From Synchiropus splendidus (lineage: Eukaryota > Chordata > Actinopteri > Syngnathiformes > Callionymidae), in the NCBI RefSeq assembly GCF_027744825.2, contig NC_071335.1:31323501-31387500 (forward strand): DNA of 64,000 nucleotides, written 5' to 3'. The translations under genes and the position numbers were made by a program. Positions 39,326 through 50,700 of this stretch are shown here, one piece after another. Numbering within the stretch: the stretch's first letter is position 1; each line of letters opens with the position of its first letter. The notes below the pieces were generated by a model, which was not told the DNA's origin, searched no databases, and worked only from the letters and a program-made list of their open reading frames with translations.

Positions 39326-39562
39326 TCATATCAGGCGCTCTTCTTTGGGTAAAGGTAACGGGAGACTAGGCTTGTCCGTTCCCGCTGCTACCACCTGCTT
39401 CTTCTCCTCCGCGCTGGGTCTGTATGTCCCTTCCAGCCGCCTTTTTTTCCTGATCACACACAGCAGCAGCAGCAGCAACAGGTTGAGCAGAGACAACACC
39501 GTGACTGCCAGGGCGGTCCCCGTAAGTTCAGCTCCAGTCTGCATCGTCATGGTGACGGCTCG
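39326..39562 (-). CDS. crb3: Crumbs homolog 3, last coding exon
   Basis: CRB3 is a small apical membrane protein that recruits Pals1/Patj and Par6 to set epithelial polarity and tight junctions. This exon encodes a hydrophobic segment of about 21 residues (VTVLSLLNLLLLLLLCVI), a basic stop-transfer KKRR, the juxtamembrane FERM-binding motif EGTYRPSAEE and the C-terminal PDZ ligand ERLI, all diagnostic. On minus it begins after a clear acceptor (pyrimidine tract then CAG at 39563). The ATG at 39550 has a good context (GTCACCATGA) and would give 74 residues, shorter than human CRB3 (120). No signal peptide or glycosylated ectodomain is visible here, so an upstream coding exon is possible; a candidate lies at 41851. 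The gene converges on dennd1c. Confidence 0.88.
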   Translation of the reverse strand, partial: RAVTMTMQTGAELTGTALAVTVLSLLNLLLLLLLCVIRKKRRLEGTYRPSAEEKKQVVAAGTDKPSLPLPLPKEERLI

Positions 39563-41850
39563 CTGAGAAAAGGCACAGAGACAAACAGCCGGGTTTGGAG
39601 TGAAGGAGGACGACGGACAGCTGTTTTGCGACAGAAGTAACAAGTCATTTGACTACTGATGAAGATGCCTACCAGATGGAAATGCACATATCTGCTCTTG
39701 GAAAAATAAGTAAAATGAAAATAAATGAATGATTTTGTTATGCCTTTAGTTTATATTGCTTATATGCCACTTTCACTATGTCACATTTCTTTCAGTACTT
39801 TGTCCACATTTTATCTCCAAAGTAATTCTCATTATATATACATGTCTTTCCAGTACTTGAAAACGGTGTTGCCTGCAGAAAGCACCCACCACTAGCATGA
39901 ACTCACCCTACTGATGCTGTTGATTCTCCTGTTCCTGACACCTCTCTTACAGCTCACCACCTAGTTTCCAAGCATGGTGAACATCTGCTGAACACAGAAG
40001 ACAAATGTAAACAAAGGTAAAAAAAAATCCATCCAGGCATCCTTGGGGATGCAGAACACCCTGGAAACAGTTGAGTTGGATCAGTCCACTGGATGGCTGA
40101 TTTCAGTTTCACCCTTTCACGTAGGCCAGTCGGCTCCTATTGAGCCTCCTAGCCATTAAAGTTGAGTCATTCAGAACAGAGCTGAAGCAAAGCCTGCAGT
40201 ACCAAGCAGGCTTTTAGCTAGCAGGGCGTCTGCAAAACATGAAAAAATGGACGCCTGATTCTCGACTGCAGCTTGGCCACCGTCATGCCGCCATATACCA
40301 GCGTAATTTGGCGTCCATTTTTTTCATGTTTTGCAGACGCCCAGACGCCCTGCTAGCTAAAAGCCTGCAAAAGTTGAGGGCACATTACTGACCCACACCG
40401 TATGAATGGGTGATATGATGCTGAAAGTCAGAGCATGCAATGAAGTCACAGTCGTGTTCAGCGCATTCCAGTTATTGGAATAGAAGACACTGACGTTCAC
40501 GAAGCTCTGGCCTTAACCAGACAGAAGCAAATTCCTGATAAATAACACCTGCTAGAAAACCCACTGGATGAAGAAGAAACACGTTTGTAGAATTGCGTCA
40601 GTGTCTTTCATTGATTCAAAACTTCCTGTTTACTTTCCAGTTTGCCATCTTGGATTGTGTATGAAATCCTGTATTTGGTGGTCACCAGGGGGAGAAAGTG
40701 GGAATTTCCCATCTGGAACAGATCATATGCCACTGCAAGGTCCCACCTTCTAATTCAGCTCGATCATCAAGGACACAGCATCCATCAAATCTTTGGAAAT
40801 GGAAAATGGAAATGGAAAGTAGCGCAGAGCAAAGTTGAGAATGAAAGCTGTTCCATAATTCTTATATTAATAATTCATGTAGTTCAAAAGTTATGAACCT
40901 TCAACCCATGAAAATAATATTTTTTAATTCTCCCAAAGCAAATATGACCGTGATCATTATTATAGTTCCTGTTAATGTGCTTTATTTGTGCCTGTGCTGA
41001 CATGGATTCTGAGGATCAGAACACTGTATTTCCACGTTTTTTACTCGATACATTTCGAGTCGCTAAAGGACATTGAGAGCAGGCGGGGATGAGAAGTGAA
41101 TTTTGGCATGATAGTTCTTAAGACTGATTTTCAACCGTTCTGCCGGCTGGGCTCCAGAGGATGCTCCAAGGAAACCCCGTGTCAGTAGCTGGCCAAAACC
41201 CCTTCAGCGCCACAACCATCCGTGCTAGTAGACACTACTTTGCTCCAGAGATGAAAACATACGATCGTGCTGGAGCAGCACCTGTGAAGAGCGAAATAAG
41301 GAAGCCAACAAGAGGAAATACACCTAGTACCAGTAACTGGTGGAGAAGTTCAGGGGTTGAGTTGAACACTGTGAGGCTCAGAGGATGTCACCTCAGTCAA
41401 GTTGGATTTGGAAGCGAAAGCTACAAACCGTGGGTTGCTACTGGAAGTTGGGCCTGACTGAGTCAGCTGACTTGATGTTAGATGCTAGAAATACATGGAG
41501 TAATTTATATTTTTCGTTACATCAAACAGATCCACTACTGTTTCATGGAATAGATTTTCCCAATCTGAACATTTAATGACTGTATCTGAAATATTAATAA
41601 GGCTGTGGTCAGCACTCTCAGCTTTCGGACGGCAGAAGCTCTTTTAGAACGAGAGGGAAGCAAGCACTGCGGACTGCACGGCAGTATCGACGACAGGTCC
41701 GCGTGGACGGGAGCCAAACATATCTCACCTTCGTACATTAAAGAAGCCCGGGCCGGGTTAAGTGTGGTTTAAAGCGTGAGTCAAATGCAAAACGACGTCA
41801 TTGAACGTGTCTAAATGAGCGAGAAGCTTTTCAAATATGCTTGAACTCAC
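39563..41850. other. Presumed crb3 intron with a hairpin element
   Basis: Apart from the inverted repeat at 40214-40374, this span has only AT-rich unique-looking DNA. A minus-strand donor-like sequence (GTGAGTTC) near 39908 has no convincing exon before it. Confidence 0.4.
40214..40374. repeat. Hairpin MITE-like inverted repeat
   Basis: The arms of about 50 bp begin GCAGGCTTTTAGCTAGCAGG and end with the complement CCTGCTAGCTAAAAGCCTGC. They continue through 'gcgtctgcaaaacatgaaa' and its mirror, and are separated by about 60 bp. The right arm has a 10-bp internal duplication (cagacgccca). No coding sequence is present. Confidence 0.75.
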
Positions 41851-42078
41851 CGTGAAGCGCTCAACTCCCAAGACTGTCACGTCAAACATCTCTGATCCTC
41901 GACAAACTGATCGCTCTGGAGTGTGTACAGCCTCGGGCGGCGGCGTGTTTGTGCAGGAATGCTGCAGGTCCGGCTGCACCAGTGAGACCAGAGTTCCTCC
42001 TCCCCGAGTCTGACAGGTGAAACCACGGGTGCGGGAGCGCACGAGCTCTACGTGGACGCCTGGGTGATACATTAACAC
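41851..42078 (-). CDS. Candidate 5' exon of crb3
   Basis: On the minus strand this stretch ends at a strong donor (TTCACG then GTGAGTTC). An ATG at 41889 opens 13 codons (MFDVTVLGVERFT) that join in frame, phase 0, to the crb3 exon at 39562, making a 91-residue protein. The frame is also open further upstream. No signal peptide results, so it may equally be a 5' UTR exon or unrelated. This is inference from splice sites and frame only. Confidence 0.3.
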
Positions 42079-42318
42079 GCAGTGTGATAGTGTGTGCGTG
42101 TGTGTGTGTGTGCGTGGTACCTGAGGTCAGGCGAGACGAGTCACCAATTTATTCACATCCAGGTTGTCGATGGTCGATACTATTTTCTCTCCCACGCTGC
42201 ATCTACCTGGGCGTATTGAACGTGAAAAAGCACGTGTTTGACGAGAGCCAATCAGAAGCTGCGTTGTTGCGTTGGTTAAAGTATATATACTTTAATATAA
42301 AATACTTTTTCCCATCTT

Positions 42319-42397
<79 letters not shown>

Positions 42398-43034
42398 TCT
42401 TGGGATAAGAGTCTGCGCCCCTTCGAGGGCAGGTTTGCCCACCCCTGTTTTAGATGCAGCATTCTGTGTGTTGAATTAAGGCTGCTATTAAACGGTTGAA
42501 TGACAGGTTGAGAAATATGGCTTTGATTTTTTTTTTCATTTTTCAAGAAAACATAACAAAAACTTTGGTTTGTGCAACTCATAGTTTCCTAACTCCATAC
42601 AAGATGTCTGATGAGGAGATAAAAGCTGGTCATTCTGACATGTTGAAATAAAACCTTCAGCTACTCTATAATAAGCAGCAAAACGATCACAGTGAACACC
42701 GAAGCGCGTAGGTGCGGTGTCAATGGAGCACGACGCAGGCGACCGCCGAGCCGATGAAAAAAACTATCTCTCGTGTCTCTGAAGAACCACGGTAATTCAC
42801 TGTTGACTTGTAGCAGAAGCCCAACTGTGTCGTCGGAAACCAGTTCTCTGAGCTCAGTCAACCCCTTATGCTAGTTCTCGCCGAAGCTACATGTGAGCAT
42901 GCGCTGTGTCGTCTTCGTATTTTTTGCCCTGAGCATTAGAGCGCCACTACAGTCCGATTGTGTGTACTACATCGTCCAGTCGGCTTCGGGAGGACACCTG
43001 GGCGGCGCGTGCGAGAAGGGCCGGTAGTCAGTGA
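42079..43034. other. Spacer between crb3 and the unnamed gene, with microsatellites
   Basis: It contains a GT-rich run (42088-42116) and a (TA)n(TG)n array (42322-42396). From about 42890 to 43034 the sequence becomes CpG-rich and is a plausible promoter for the gene starting at 43035, possibly shared divergently with crb3. Confidence 0.45.
42322..42396. repeat. Compound (TA)n(TG)n microsatellite
   Basis: About 25 TA units followed by about 12 TG units. Confidence 0.9.
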
Positions 43035-44987
43035 ATGGAGTTGTGGCGGGCTTTTCCGACAAGACAATTTTTGAAACACTGCCACGGCCGCCATTCCCTG
43101 TCTGAGAGCAATTGGTAAGCCTTTATGGAACTAAAACGTGTATCACATTTATATACAATCAGCTTTTAACATTTTATTCGTCTGCTATTAGAGAGTATAT
43201 TATTGCTGAATGCTATTGACTCGCTACCCAGCAGAAACCTCATTTGAAATGAGTTTTTAAAGCCTGTTTCCCACTTGAAATGACCGTGGTTTTTCTTCAT
43301 TTTCATATTTTATGCCTGGTTTTTTTATGTAAAAACTGTAACCATTGTGTGTATTGGCTTTTGAAATCCTTTCACTGGTTCGTTTTCACATGAAAAATAC
43401 TGCTGTTTAAAGTCCTCCGGATGCTGCCTGCTAACTGTCTGTCAGCTATCTGTCACTTACATGTCCCGCCCTTGACTGAAGAACGTGGATAAGAGTTTGC
43501 CGGCCGGTCGGAAGCAAACGTAATTCCTGTCGCGGTCCAAAGCTTCAAGTAGCATGCTGCGAAGTCTGCAAAAAGGACGTGCACTTCGTCACGACCAGAG
43601 TCCGCACTGTCAACGGACGTGAAAGGCGATTGAGTGCTTTTTGCTATATGCTATTAGCATCTTTTGTGCTGTCGAACATAGGCTATAATACTTGAGAGAA
43701 TCAGCCTGTCTGTTGTACTACGTACTTACATAAGTACTGGCAGACCACCAGAATTTCATTAGAGAATTAAATAAATTCAATATATACGTTTAGCCACAAT
43801 ACGAGCACTTACTATGTTGCCTGGACGCTATAGGATCGTTTCACATTCAGAAAGATGGCTGTTGTTTTGTTTCGAAAAGTTGTGTACTGGAAAAATAGAA
43901 TTGTTGTCGCGCTTTTATTGAATCGACTGTATTGATTCCAAAACAAGTCAGAACTCTGTTGCTTGCTCTAAATAATCAGTAAAACAACGTGCGCTGCGTT
44001 GTTGTTGTGCTTATCCAGAGCAACTTGCGGTCAGTAGAAAATTATTAAAACATTGTTGCATGTTAAAATTTCCCCTATTAACAATCAGTTAGCCAGTAAA
44101 CTTAAGATCTTCAAATAGTATATTTTTGTTTTTGTTAAATATGTCTATTGGACCTATCAGATTGTGTGATGTCTGTATAGTAGTATGTTTTGCATGACTC
44201 TTGATCCATATTCATTTCTTTCTTGTCATTCCCCGACAGCAGTCAAAAGAATCAAGTAACTTCTTTTCTCCACAATCAGTTTCCAGCACTTCTGCAAGAG
44301 ATGCATCTGACAGAAGTGGTGACTGATGCCCACCCACAAATTACAGCATCGCCAGGTGAGGATAATGGTGGTAATATTTATATTGTAGATGAATGTTCAG
44401 ACAGGGTTATTTGTTGGTCTAAGGGCTTCTTTTTCCACAGATCTTAAATACAGGCAATACAAGGGACGGAGTCTACAACCTTCCCTTGATATTTGGCAGT
44501 TCTGGGGACGGAGGCATGTAAACAATTTTATTACATTATAAATTGTTTTAATAATGTGACTTCTGTTTTTAAACCATTCAATGAAGCAGCATCATTACTA
44601 CTGCGGTGACTTTCTAACAACGCCATGTCCTTCAGGCTGCTACAGTTAGGGACCAGTCTGGAATCTTGCCTTGGTTCAGAAGCATTGTTAAGCGAGTTAA
44701 GTGAGTGTCCTCTGTAGAGCGGTTCAATGTATGTTTGTATCAAATACATGTAGGATTTAAACTAAAACATTTTTCATTGTGAAGAGACTTACAAGTTCGT
44801 ATATAATTCCTTAGTCTGTGGCAAGAAGAAGTGGCATGCTGTAATGCATCACGTTGTGATTCAAGGTAATTCTGTTCTATTTTCTGGGGTGTGTCTATTG
44901 CTTCCATGGAAGTTTATCCATCTCACAATTAGATTTGCGATGAGAGGTTCAGCATCTGACTGGGCTCTTGTAGCCATCGACCAGTGA
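43035..44987 (+). CDS. Unrecognised 147-residue protein, six predicted exons
   Basis: I do not recognise this protein. Six segments with good splice borders join without a frame break: 43035-43114, 44240-44355, 44441-44517, 44636-44700, 44815-44865 and 44933-44987. The product begins MELWRAFPTRQFLKHCHGRH. It continues through FLHNQFPALLQEMHLTEVV, KYRQYKGRSLQPSLDIWQFW, ILPWFRSIVKRVNLWQEEV and CCNASRCDSRF, and ends ALVAIDQ then TGA. It is tryptophan- and arginine-rich with a CC/C cluster and no signal peptide. The first exon lies in CpG-rich DNA that looks like a promoter. The donors (GTAAGC, GTGAGG, GTAAAC, GTGAGT, GTAATT) and pyrimidine-rich acceptors are good. The start codon context is mediocre, and the last intron is short (67 bp). 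It could be a real small gene, part of a longer one, or a noncoding transcript. Confidence 0.4.
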
Positions 44988-47781
44988 TGGTTGAAGAAAG
45001 TGCATCAAATTGGTGGCACCTTAACTTTCATCAGCACTAGTGGCACATGTGTTTGATTGGAAACATTATACTGAAAATGCTGAAGCTGCTATAACTCTTG
45101 CTTTTATGACAAAATTCAATGTCTGTACTGGTACTCTAGTTGCGCCATGGTCTGTATACAATGATTAGGAAACGCTGAGAAACAAATGGTGGTCAAAACA
45201 CACACACATTAAGGTTGAAACATAATCCAGAGTGGCTGCATGTGGAGAAGAATAGTAGAAGAATAGTAATAATATAATGACAAAAGTGCTGGACAGAGAC
45301 CATTATTCCTTGGTGCCTTCAATGTAGCTCCAGAGTTCGGTTCTGGTTAATACCATTACAGTGCAGGACACTACACATGCTTCCCGAGCAGACGGACTGG
45401 AGGCACTTCACTACATCACTGTAAAAACAAACATGGTATCAGCGCAAAGCTGCGGTATGGTAGTCAAGTCACGTGACTTTGTATCAGCGCAAAGCTGCGG
45501 TATGGTAGTCAAGTCACGTGACTTTGTGGCAGTATTGTGGTCAAAGAATCCCCCTGTGGTTCACAAGGTTGCCGGTTTGCTCTCCAGCGTATGTCTCTTG
45601 AGCATTTATTTTTTAAATGAATGCATTTACTGTGATCCTGTTTGAAATTCTATAACAAGGCCATTTACAGGGTTTTTAACAACCAATCAATAATCCGAAA
45701 ATATTGTGAATGTATCGATTTCTCTCAATACGTGAACTGCCTGAATCCTGGTCGTCATCCCTCTACTGCAGGGCCAACATTGGACCTATCACCTGCAGTT
45801 TCTTGGATGCTAGTAAGAATGATGACCCACCTTGTCACGTCAGGGAGGATGGGATGACAGAGGACCAAATTTCAAGGTATGGAGATGCGTGTTGGGAAAG
45901 ATTCTTATTTTCCTTTGTAGTTAATTTTCCAGTCCTACCGTCAGTGTCAGAGCGTGACAGTCCTGTGTTGCACCTGTGCAATGTGGCGTCCGTCCCCCGG
46001 TGCGATTTTATTTATTTATATTTACGTGGCTCATGCCACACCCCCAATAACTCCACCCCGGGAGACGTGAACACGCAGCGATGGCAGCAAGTAGAGTCGG
46101 GCTTCGTCATTTAAATCTATTAAATATCTCAATAAATTATGGTTTATTTCTCGGATGGCAGTTGTTCTCGGCTCCTTAAAGCAATGGACAAGCTTCCAAA
46201 TATTCATTCAGTTACAATCACATATTGTGATTGTGTGCCCCAAAACATTTCCCATCCCTTTTAGGTATGGTAAAAAAAATAAATGAAAAACATAAGGGGA
46301 ATGTGTTGAAATGGCCTTCTGTAATAACGTTGAAAGCACTTTAAACTTTTATTCAATGACTTTGTAGTTATCTAGACGTAGAAAAATGTTCCACCATTGT
46401 TTTATTAGTAGCAAGTGCAGAACAGTGTCATTTGAATATTCTAAATGTTTCAGGGATGAAATTTGGGCATCACGCAATAGAACTTTTTTTTCCACAATGT
46501 AGTGTGGTATCAACGAGAGCATATTCAGAAAACATTTTAGAAATGTTTTCGGGATGTTATTTAGATCCCATTTCATCAAAGGTTTTCTACAGAAGACTCC
46601 TATGATATGATATGTGAGACATTTTGACCTGCACATTAAGAGGATGTTTTGGTGGTGTTGTTCCATCAAATGTTCTTTTCCAAAATCTCCCCTCGTAGTT
46701 TCGTGAAAACAAAGTCAGAACATAAGCACAAAGCAACACTTGGAAAAATGTTTACAGGATGTTATTAATATATATATACAAAACATAAGCAGGCTTAAAA
46801 CATTCTGACATTGTCAGGGGCGCCCTCGAGTGGTGGTCCATTGGCATGGTTGTTTACATAATGAATGAAACGAAACCAAATACAATCTAAAATAGAACTG
46901 TCTTCATATGGCGCCCCCCTTTCTATTTCACACATTCACTTGACCATATATTAATAATTGAATTGATATATTAAAAAAAAAACTAAACAAAAAAAACATC
47001 AGTTACATGGATAGAGATGAACAACATTTTTGGAATGTTTTTAGAAAAAGAAATTCTGGATTGTTGTGGGGACATGAGAACTTTCAGCTCAGAACATTTA
47101 TATTTTTGGTAACATTCTCATCACAAAATATTTTTAGCTGAGTGTCTTTCGACCATTGCAAACTGCTTTTAGTTACATGCAGATGGTAATTTGTGATTAT
47201 TCAAATGATAAATCATGACCCATTTAAACATTTATTTTCATACTGACACTATAACAAAGATACAGACCGACCACAGTTGAAGGTTGAACTCTGAAAAGGT
47301 GTTCTCCACACTTCTTCATGGATGGCAGAGGCAGGATGGATACTTGACGAACACTGTCAGACGGGTGAGTGTGCAAACCCAAGGAGCAAAATTTTGATTC
47401 AAGATCTTCACACAGTCGACTTGTATTTAACACTTGAGTTTTACCAACATTTGTTGATGTAACACACATGTATGCTTCTCTTTTAAAAAATCATTGATGA
47501 TGATTTAGAAGTATTATTTCCCAACATTTAGTAAAAGTAGAAAGCTTTGGTTTCCAATAAGCATCGTTTTCATTGATTTCTTCTATTTTTTTGGGGTTGT
47601 TTATTCTGTCCACGGTCAAGAGCCTTTATCAAAGGTGTTTCTCAACTGCTGCTGGGAAGTCATGTGAATGCGCTTGCGTGAGTTCACAGGGAGGAGGATT
47701 GATGGAATCGCCATGGAAGATAAAACCTAGATGCACCAGAGGTGGACAGATTCCATGACAGCAGCTGGACATCACAGCAGG
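44988..47781. other. Intergenic between the unnamed gene and c3
   Basis: It contains a 45-bp perfect tandem duplication (45436-45525). An exon-like open segment follows an acceptor near 45772 (peptide ITCSFLDASKNDDPPCHV, donor at about 45880), which I could not connect to neighbours. An AT-rich stretch (about 46430-47130) has recurring 'aacattttNgaatgtt'-type half-palindromes. Just before c3 an A/T-rich 'gataaaacc' (about 47719) might serve as a weak TATA element. Confidence 0.4.
45436..45525. repeat. Perfect 45-bp tandem duplication
   Basis: The unit beginning gtatcagcgcaaagctgcgg occurs twice head to tail (45436-45480 and 45481-45525) without a mismatch. It is 15 codons long and open in one frame. 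Confidence 0.9.
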
Positions 47782-50700
47782 ATGGGTGGAAGTGTACTGT
47801 GGCTGCTGGTGCCTGTGGCCTTCGCCTGCTTCTCTTCTCTGGCAGAGGCAGCTCCTTTGTGAGTGTTGAATTAAAGCAGAAATAAATCAGATTTTGACAT
47901 GAACATATTATTTAGAGATTTTCTGTGATGGTAGGTTTCATATTGAACAGTTAAAAAATCACAGTCTGGTTCTCCAAAGTATACAAGTACAGCAAACCTC
48001 TAGACAACGTAACTTTCTCTGGGCGACCCACTATACCTGTGCGTGTCGACACAGTGTTGGGCAAGTTACTTTAAATTAGTGACTAGTTACAGTGACTAGC
48101 TACTTCTTTCCAAGACAACGTTTGGAGGAGAATAGCTGTGGAGATTGTATATGATGACGTTGTGTGTATGATCAAGCTCATGTAAATTGCTGGCGTTGTA
48201 CAGAGAACCGGGTCGAAAGACGGATAAATACAAGGGTCGCCCCACTCCATGTAAACTCGCTGACAGGCAGAGCTCTGTGCAGCCATCAGTGCATCAGGCT
48301 CTGTATGCCTTCAAGAGTAGCTGCATTTTTCCATTAACACACACCCCTCTTCCACACAAAGCTTCTTATCAGTCTCATTCAGTCAAATCCAGCGATATTC
48401 CATGCAAATTCCATAATCGGTCAATTCCGTGATTTTGTGATTCCGTGATCACGGCACATCAGGCCCTGTTATTTGCTGTGACTTGTGTGCACCAAATGTT
48501 GTGCATGGAATCGCGTCACCACACACACTCAATATTCGCATTATGAATTTTCCGCAATTTTGTGACACTTATTCACGTTGGGGTCAGCGTGCAAGGACCT
48601 GAAGTCAGTTATTTGTTACTTTCAACGGAACTAGTTACTCGGGAAAGTGACGTTTCTTTTGTTGTTGTTTTTTTTTGCTCTGAACCCTATGAAGTATTAA
48701 TATGTTGCCTGCCTAACTGAAGAGCCAGAGAGGCCGCCAGTCCTCTGGCTTTCAAGTCCTATAAGACCTGCAATAATTCCAATCCTACCACAAGTGTAAT
48801 GCGCCACCTAGCGACCTGAATATGCAGTGGCAGTGTGGGTCATGTGAGCGCAAGAGAATGAAAAAAATGTAAAATGCTGTATGCTGAATGATTTCCACAT
48901 TTATTGTAGCCATAGAAACAAGCATACAATATATTTCTTGCAGTGCAAAAGTTTTACAGTGCCACATACCATTTAGCTGCTGTGGAAGTCAAATAGTAAT
49001 AGTGCCAAACTGGTGAAAGAGTTCCAGACTGAGCAGTGCAGGGTCAAAATCTGCTTCTACTTTAAAACAGGATCTTTATCAGGGGATCAAATGGATTACA
49101 CATTGTTTGTCCAGTCACCGCTACAGCAAGGCAGTCTAGTCTAGTCTAGTCCAGCTAAGTTGGTCAAACCCTTGATGCTCTTTCCAAGACAGTGGAAAGT
49201 CCAAATGAGGGAACAGAACAGGGGTAAACATGGATAAAACAAAAATATGTGAAAAGATGAAGAGATTTCCATATTTTTATAAATAAATGGTCTTAATTTT
49301 TTTGATCACTTCAGTAAATGGTTCTGCAAAGCATTTCCTTTCTTGCCTGAGCGCAGTGAGTTCTGGAAAAAACTGCTGCCACCTGCTGTTCCTTTGGGCT
49401 TATTGCTATCAACCGTACTTAAGGTGATAATAGAGATATTGAATTATAAAGGTGAAATGAATGTTGGGAAATGATGTTGACTATGACAAATACATTCAAA
49501 TAATCCTTTTTTTCCAATCACAGTGTTGGTAACAACAAGCGTGTCAGTGAGGGCCTGCACTCCTGATTTTCAGGTTTATTTTATTTTAAAAGTTAAACAA
49601 TGTTAATATTATGGGTCTTTTCTTGCTCTGCAGGACGCTGATGTCAGTTCCCAGCATAATGCGAGTGGGCTGGCCTGAAAATATCTTTGTGGAGTGTCAG
49701 GACTGCTCTGGTGGTGAAATCAGGGTCAATATCGATGTCAAGGATTTTCCATCTAAAGCCGACATTCTTGCACAGACCACGGTGAACCTGAACACAGGAA
49801 ACCATTTTCAGGGACTCGCAGCAGTTACGGTAATGTGACACAGCCATGGATTTCCTCTGGTCAATGTCATCAAGTCAAAGTATCTTTAAATTGGTCAAGT
49901 CTACTCATCTAGACATGCGTTGATGCAGAAGCCAGTAGGTAAACCTCTAGAGTCATTGAGGACCACATTTGAGAAAACCATCCACATGATAGTGAGACCT
50001 TTACTCTAGCCATGCCCTTCTGCTTGTACGAGGCTCGGGTTACGGAGATAGCATAAAAGGTCAAGAGCTTCAGATCTCACTCCGACAGCTCCTCTGTGGA
50101 AATACCAAGAAGCTTCCGAACATGGCCTCATTTGCATGTCCCAGGTCCGTACCAGAGGTTGTGTCATACAGAACAAGTCAGTATCAACTGGGATGCGTGC
50201 AGCAGGCATCCTGACATGAAGTATCTGGCTTCTCTGAATGAGGGCGAGAACGAGGTTTTCAGCACTAACAACTAGCAGATAAAACACATTTTCATTTTAT
50301 CTCCAGGACCATTGTGCATGACACTGTACCGATCTGCCAGTCCCACAAAAGAACAAGAATCCTCTCAACCCCAGAGTTTCTGATGTCACTTTAGTGCTTT
50401 CCTGGCTTTCTTTTGCAGTCAACATCTCTCTTTCTGGTGGTTGCAGATCCCTGCCGAGGGCTTCAGCAAGAATCCCAATGCAAACCAGTTTGTGTACCTT
50501 CAGGCCCAGTTTCCTGACCGACTATTGCAGAGAGTGGTCATGGTCACTTTCCAGGCAGGCTACATGTTTATACAGACTGACAAGACCCTGTACACACCCA
50601 ACACCAAAGGTAAGACCTGCTCAGCAAAGGTTCCCGCTAGTTTCCGCTCATCGACTCTCGAGAGCGGAAGTAGTTTGTTAACACATATATTAACAGTATC

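Noticed and set aside
43555..43640. Cys-rich frame (ACCEVCKKDVHFVT) that recalls a zinc-binding end of a transposase
   Set aside because: Too short, with no matching ends or partner motifs. It lies inside the intron of the predicted six-exon gene.
45772..45880. Exon-like segment (ITCSFLDASKNDD) after a good acceptor
   Set aside because: Two frames are open across it, and no upstream or downstream exon joins in phase, so no gene model could be supported.
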